From Enterobacter_D sp963521185 (lineage in GTDB: Bacteria; Pseudomonadota; Gammaproteobacteria; Enterobacterales; Enterobacteriaceae): a DNA stretch of 64,000 bases. The position numbers were made by a program, and so were the translations under genes. This document shows positions 61,252-64,000 of this stretch, piece by piece; the stretch's first letter is position 1, and each line of letters begins with the position of its first letter. A model generated the notes under the pieces. It was not told the origin of the DNA. It saw nothing but the letters and a program-made list of their open reading frames with translations, and searched no databases. Location of the stretch: NCBI GenBank assembly GCA_963521185.1, contig CAUQTV010000001.1:62001-126000 (forward strand). Reading direction: 5' to 3'.

Positions 61252-62604
61252 CTAGCTAAACACCACCTGCGCCCAGCGCGCCAGACCGGCGGTGACGGAA
61301 CCGAAATCATCGCCACCGGCAATGGGTATGCCCGGCAGCTTATCGGCCAGCGCTTTTTTGATCAGCGGCGAGCGGGCGCTGCCGCCGGTCAGGTAAATCA
61401 CATCCGGTGTTTCATTGCTGCCGTCGAGCGCCAGCTGCACCTGCTCCAGAATACGCGCCAGCGGCTGATTCAGCGCCGCTTCCAGCCCGTCCTGGGAGAT
61501 AGACGTCGCCAGCGCGTCACTGATAAACGGCAGATCCGCACTGACCTCGGCCTTTTCCGAAAGCGCAATTTTGCTCTCTTCGGCGCTGCGTACCAGGCGA
61601 TAGCTCAGACGCTGACGCCAAACTTTCGCCAGCAGGGCCACTTTGTCGCCGTCGCGGGCGTCGCGCACCAGATCGTTTAACAGTCGGCCATTAGCAGTGC
61701 TGTAAAAATCGCTCTGGGCAGGCACATCGTTGATGGCGACCGCGTTCCACCACGGCAGGATCGGCAACGCAATACCTTTCTCCGTTTGCCCGCCCATGCC
61801 GAGCAGCGGCATCAGGTGTTTAAACGCCACCGCGATGTCGAGATCGTTCCCGCCAATGCGGCAGCCGCTGTGGCCCAACAGACTGCTGTCGCGGTCACGA
61901 CGGTGATGCCAGTCAGGCCCCATCAGCAGCAGGGAACAGTCGGTTGTCCCGCCGCCGATATCCACCACCAGCACGCGTTTTTCCTCGCTGAGCGTGGCTT
62001 CAAAATCCAGGCCCGCCGCCACCGGCTCATACTGGAACACCACATCACGGAATCCCGCACGCTGCGCAGCACGCGCAAGAATGCCCTGCGCCTGGGCGTT
62101 AGCCTCATCGCCGCCCAGCCCCTGAAAGTTAATCGGGCGGCCAATCACCGCCTGATCGATGGTTTCTGGCAGTTGCGTTTGCGCCTGTTTACGGATGTGC
62201 AGCATCATCGCGCACACCAGATCTTCAAACAGGGCAATTTGCTGCGGTTTCAGGCCGCTGGCCCCGAGAAAGGACTTCGGCGATTTAACGAAGTACACCT
62301 CTTCCGGATCTTTCACATACTCATGCAGCGAACTCAGGCCAAACTGTACGCTGTTAGCCAGTACGTCGATATCTTCGTCACGGTTGTAGTTCATCGCCCG
62401 GCGCAGCAGCGCCTGGGTTTCCCCACCGGTCGCCGGAACGCTGTGATGGCGATGCAGCCACTCGCTCACCGCTTCACGCGTTGGGGCGCAAAGCATTGAC
62501 GGTAGCAGCGCGCTGTTATTTTCCATTTTAAGAAGCTGCGGTAAACCGTCGCGCATCACCGCAACGGAGCAGTTGGCGGTGCCATAGTCAAAACCAATAA
62601 ACAT
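61252..62604 (-). CDS. yegD: Hsp70-family chaperone-like protein YegD
   Basis: 450 residues, the same as E. coli YegD. It has an actin/Hsp70 ATPase fold only: phosphate-1 motif GFDYGTANCSVAVM at the N-terminus and phosphate-2 VVDIGGGTTDCSLLLMG near 220, with YLTGGSARSPLIKKAL near the end. The Hsp70 peptide-binding domain is absent. Substrate unknown. Divergent from alkA. Confidence 0.94.
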   Translation of the reverse strand: MFIGFDYGTANCSVAVMRDGLPQLLKMENNSALLPSMLCAPTREAVSEWLHRHHSVPATGGETQALLRRAMNYNRDEDIDVLANSVQFGLSSLHEYVKDPEEVYFVKSPKSFLGASGLKPQQIALFEDLVCAMMLHIRKQAQTQLPETIDQAVIGRPINFQGLGGDEANAQAQGILARAAQRAGFRDVVFQYEPVAAGLDFEATLSEEKRVLVVDIGGGTTDCSLLLMGPDWHHRRDRDSSLLGHSGCRIGGNDLDIAVAFKHLMPLLGMGGQTEKGIALPILPWWNAVAINDVPAQSDFYSTANGRLLNDLVRDARDGDKVALLAKVWRQRLSYRLVRSAEESKIALSEKAEVSADLPFISDALATSISQDGLEAALNQPLARILEQVQLALDGSNETPDVIYLTGGSARSPLIKKALADKLPGIPIAGGDDFGSVTAGLARWAQVVFS

Positions 62605-62718
62605 GTGAATTCCCCATGCCGGTGAAGAAGGGGGGCGACTTTAGCGGAATGGAATTTGAAAGCAAAGCAAAAAGTGTCATTGCCGTTTATGCTGGGAAAT
62701 AAAAGAACAGGAGAGATT

Positions 62719-63597
62719 ATGTACACACTAACCTGGCGGCCGCCGTACGACTGGTCATGGATGCTGGGATTTTTGCGCGCGCGTGCGGTGGCGGGCGTGG
62801 AGGCGGTGAGCGAGGGGCGCTATGTGCGCAGCTTGGCGCTCGGCGAGCATCGCGGGGTTATCACCGTTGAACCGGATGAAACGCGCGGTGAGCTGCGCGT
62901 GATGTTAAGCGACGGGCTGCTGCCCGTGGCGGACGAGTGCCTGCGGCGGGTGAGCCGCCTGTTTGATTTAGCCTGCGATCCTGGCCCCATTCTGGCGGCG
63001 CTGGGTGAGCTCGGCGCGGCCAGACCGGGGCTGCGTCTGCCGGGATCCGTGGATGCCTTTGAGCAGGGCGTGCGGGCGATATTAGGCCAGTTGGTCAGCG
63101 TTGCGATGGCGGCAAAGCTGACGGCAAAAGTGGCGCAGGCCTACGGTGAACCCCTTGATGGCGCGCCGGGGTTTCTTTGTTTTCCTACTGCGCAAGCAAT
63201 CGCCGGTGCCGATCCCGGGGCGCTAAAAGCGCTCGGGATGCCGCTTAAGCGCGCCGGGGCGCTGATCTACTTCGCACAGGCGACGCTAAACGGTACCTTC
63301 CCGTTGAGCGCGCCCGCCGATGTGGCGCAGGGCGTAACCGCGTTACAGACCTTTCCGGGGATTGGGCGCTGGACGGCGAACTATCTGGCGCTGCGCGGCT
63401 GGCAGGCGAAGGACGTTTTCCTGCCGGATGACTATCTTATCAAGCAGCGTTTTCACGGCATGACGCCAGCGCGCATTCGCCAGTACGCCACGCGCTGGCA
63501 GCCCTGGCGCTCTTACGCGCTGCTGCATATCTGGTATACCGATGGCTGGCAGCCGTCAGTTGATGGCGAAGAAGCTGGTATTAAGGATCAGATCTAA
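62719..63597 (+). CDS. alkA: 3-methyladenine DNA glycosylase II
   Basis: 292-residue inducible base-excision glycosylase removing alkylated purines. An N-terminal TBP-like domain (MYTLTWRPPYDWSWMLGFLRAR) is followed by the HhH-GPD domain: VRAILGQLVSVAMA, hairpin LQTFPGIGRWTANYLALR, and catalytic D238 in LPDDYLIKQ. In E. coli the gene is Ada-activated; I do not see a clear Ada box here. GGAG is 5 bases before the ATG. Its last 42 bases overlap dgcE on the other strand. Confidence 0.96.
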   Translation: MYTLTWRPPYDWSWMLGFLRARAVAGVEAVSEGRYVRSLALGEHRGVITVEPDETRGELRVMLSDGLLPVADECLRRVSRLFDLACDPGPILAALGELGAARPGLRLPGSVDAFEQGVRAILGQLVSVAMAAKLTAKVAQAYGEPLDGAPGFLCFPTAQAIAGADPGALKALGMPLKRAGALIYFAQATLNGTFPLSAPADVAQGVTALQTFPGIGRWTANYLALRGWQAKDVFLPDDYLIKQRFHGMTPARIRQYATRWQPWRSYALLHIWYTDGWQPSVDGEEAGIKDQI

Positions 63598-64000
63598 CGG
63601 CTGCGGCTGCGAAATGGTGTCGCCGTAAATATAGTCAATGCCGATGCCGGAGAGCGTGTCCATCATCATCGGCTGGTGGGTCGGCCCGGCAATGCTTTTT
63701 AATCCGAGGCGCTGGGCGTGACCCTGAATAATGGTCACCATCATTTCATCCATCAGGTTACCGTGCACGTTGGTGACCAGCTCCTGCTCAAGCAGCACGT
63801 AATCCGCCATATGCGGCGACAGGTGGTTGAAGATCTCCAGATCGCGGCCAACATGGCTGAGGATGATGCGACAGCCCGCATGACGCAGTTTTTGCAGGCC
63901 TTCGCCAATGCTGGCGTCGGCGCGCAGCAGCGTATCGGCATGGATCACAAAATGCAGTAAACGCCCCGGCATTTTGCTCTGCTCCAGCATGTCGAGCAGC
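63556..64000 (-). CDS. dgcE: Diguanylate cyclase DgcE (YegE), C-terminal EAL-domain fragment
   Basis: The window holds only the last 147 codons. They contain the end of an EAL-type phosphodiesterase domain, which is degenerate and inactive in E. coli DgcE: LRHAGCRIILSHVGRDL, DYVLLEQELVTNV and AQRLGLKSIAGPTHQPMMMDTLSGIGIDYIYGDTISQPQPLDLIL. The key catalytic Glu and metal-ligand region is partly altered (SIAGPTH for the usual xxAEGVE), consistent with no c-di-GMP hydrolysis. The 5' part (MASE1, PAS and GGDEF) lies beyond the window. The gene is named by synteny with alkA. Confidence 0.88.
   Translation of the reverse strand, partial: LLDMLEQSKMPGRLLHFVIHADTLLRADASIGEGLQKLRHAGCRIILSHVGRDLEIFNHLSPHMADYVLLEQELVTNVHGNLMDEMMVTIIQGHAQRLGLKSIAGPTHQPMMMDTLSGIGIDYIYGDTISQPQPLDLILNTSFFAIN

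Noticed and set aside
1..64000. CRISPR arrays, insertion sequences, integrases, attachment sites, tRNA and rRNA genes
   Set aside because: None seen. The short repeats present are REP elements or local tandem duplications, and no transposase or integrase motif occurs in any frame examined.

Overview
This window is chromosomal DNA of an enterobacterium close to Escherichia, Enterobacter, Lelliottia or Citrobacter. Most proteins can be recognised as orthologues of the E. coli K-12 region running from yohF to yegE, in the same relative order. I see no rRNA, tRNA, CRISPR array, transposase or integrase, so this is mostly core genome with accessory genes slotted between core anchors. The species cannot be fixed from the sequence alone.

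Layout. 1-5150: end of yohF, membrane proteins yohD and yohC, the peptidoglycan endopeptidase pbpG, a GNAT acetyltransferase, and D-lactate dehydrogenase dld. 5348-12270: periplasmic beta-glucosidase bglX, then a three-gene carbohydrate cluster absent from the K-12 order (GH28 glycosidase, GPH-type symporter, RbtT/DalT-type MFS carrier) with two CRP-like sites in front. 12338-16084: the osmF-yehYXW betaine-type ABC operon. 16131-20744: yohO, mlrA, the pyruvate-sensing btsSR pair, yehS, yehR. 20829-24106: divergent metG and mrp.

24150-33490 is an accessory block between mrp and thiM. In K-12 the corresponding interval holds the rcnRAB genes and yeh fimbrial genes. Here rcnB stands alone, beside two MDR-type dehydrogenases, a large MBL-fold protein of unknown function, a DapA-family aldolase with a divergent LysR regulator, three small proteins of unknown role, and a compact transcription unit that can encode a 10-residue peptide. 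This is where the least explained biology of the window lies.

33637-42136: TPP riboswitch and thiMD, then yegW (GntR) and the opposing yegTUV operon (nucleoside-type transporter, ADP-ribosylglycohydrolase family, PfkB kinase), fbaB, and a CRP-preceded cluster made of a mandelate-racemase-type enolase followed by a complete dipeptide-type ABC importer (to 47359). That cluster sits where K-12 carries the gat operon. 47387-64000: yegS, the CRP-dependent small RNA gene cyaR, trhP, the mdtABCD-baeSR multidrug efflux and envelope-stress operon, yegD, alkA, and the 3' end of the diguanylate cyclase dgcE, which overlaps alkA tail to tail.

Common theme: nutrient capture (pectin-like sugars, betaine, pyruvate sensing, sugar acids), envelope stress and efflux, with CRP-like sites in front of several catabolic units and of cyaR.
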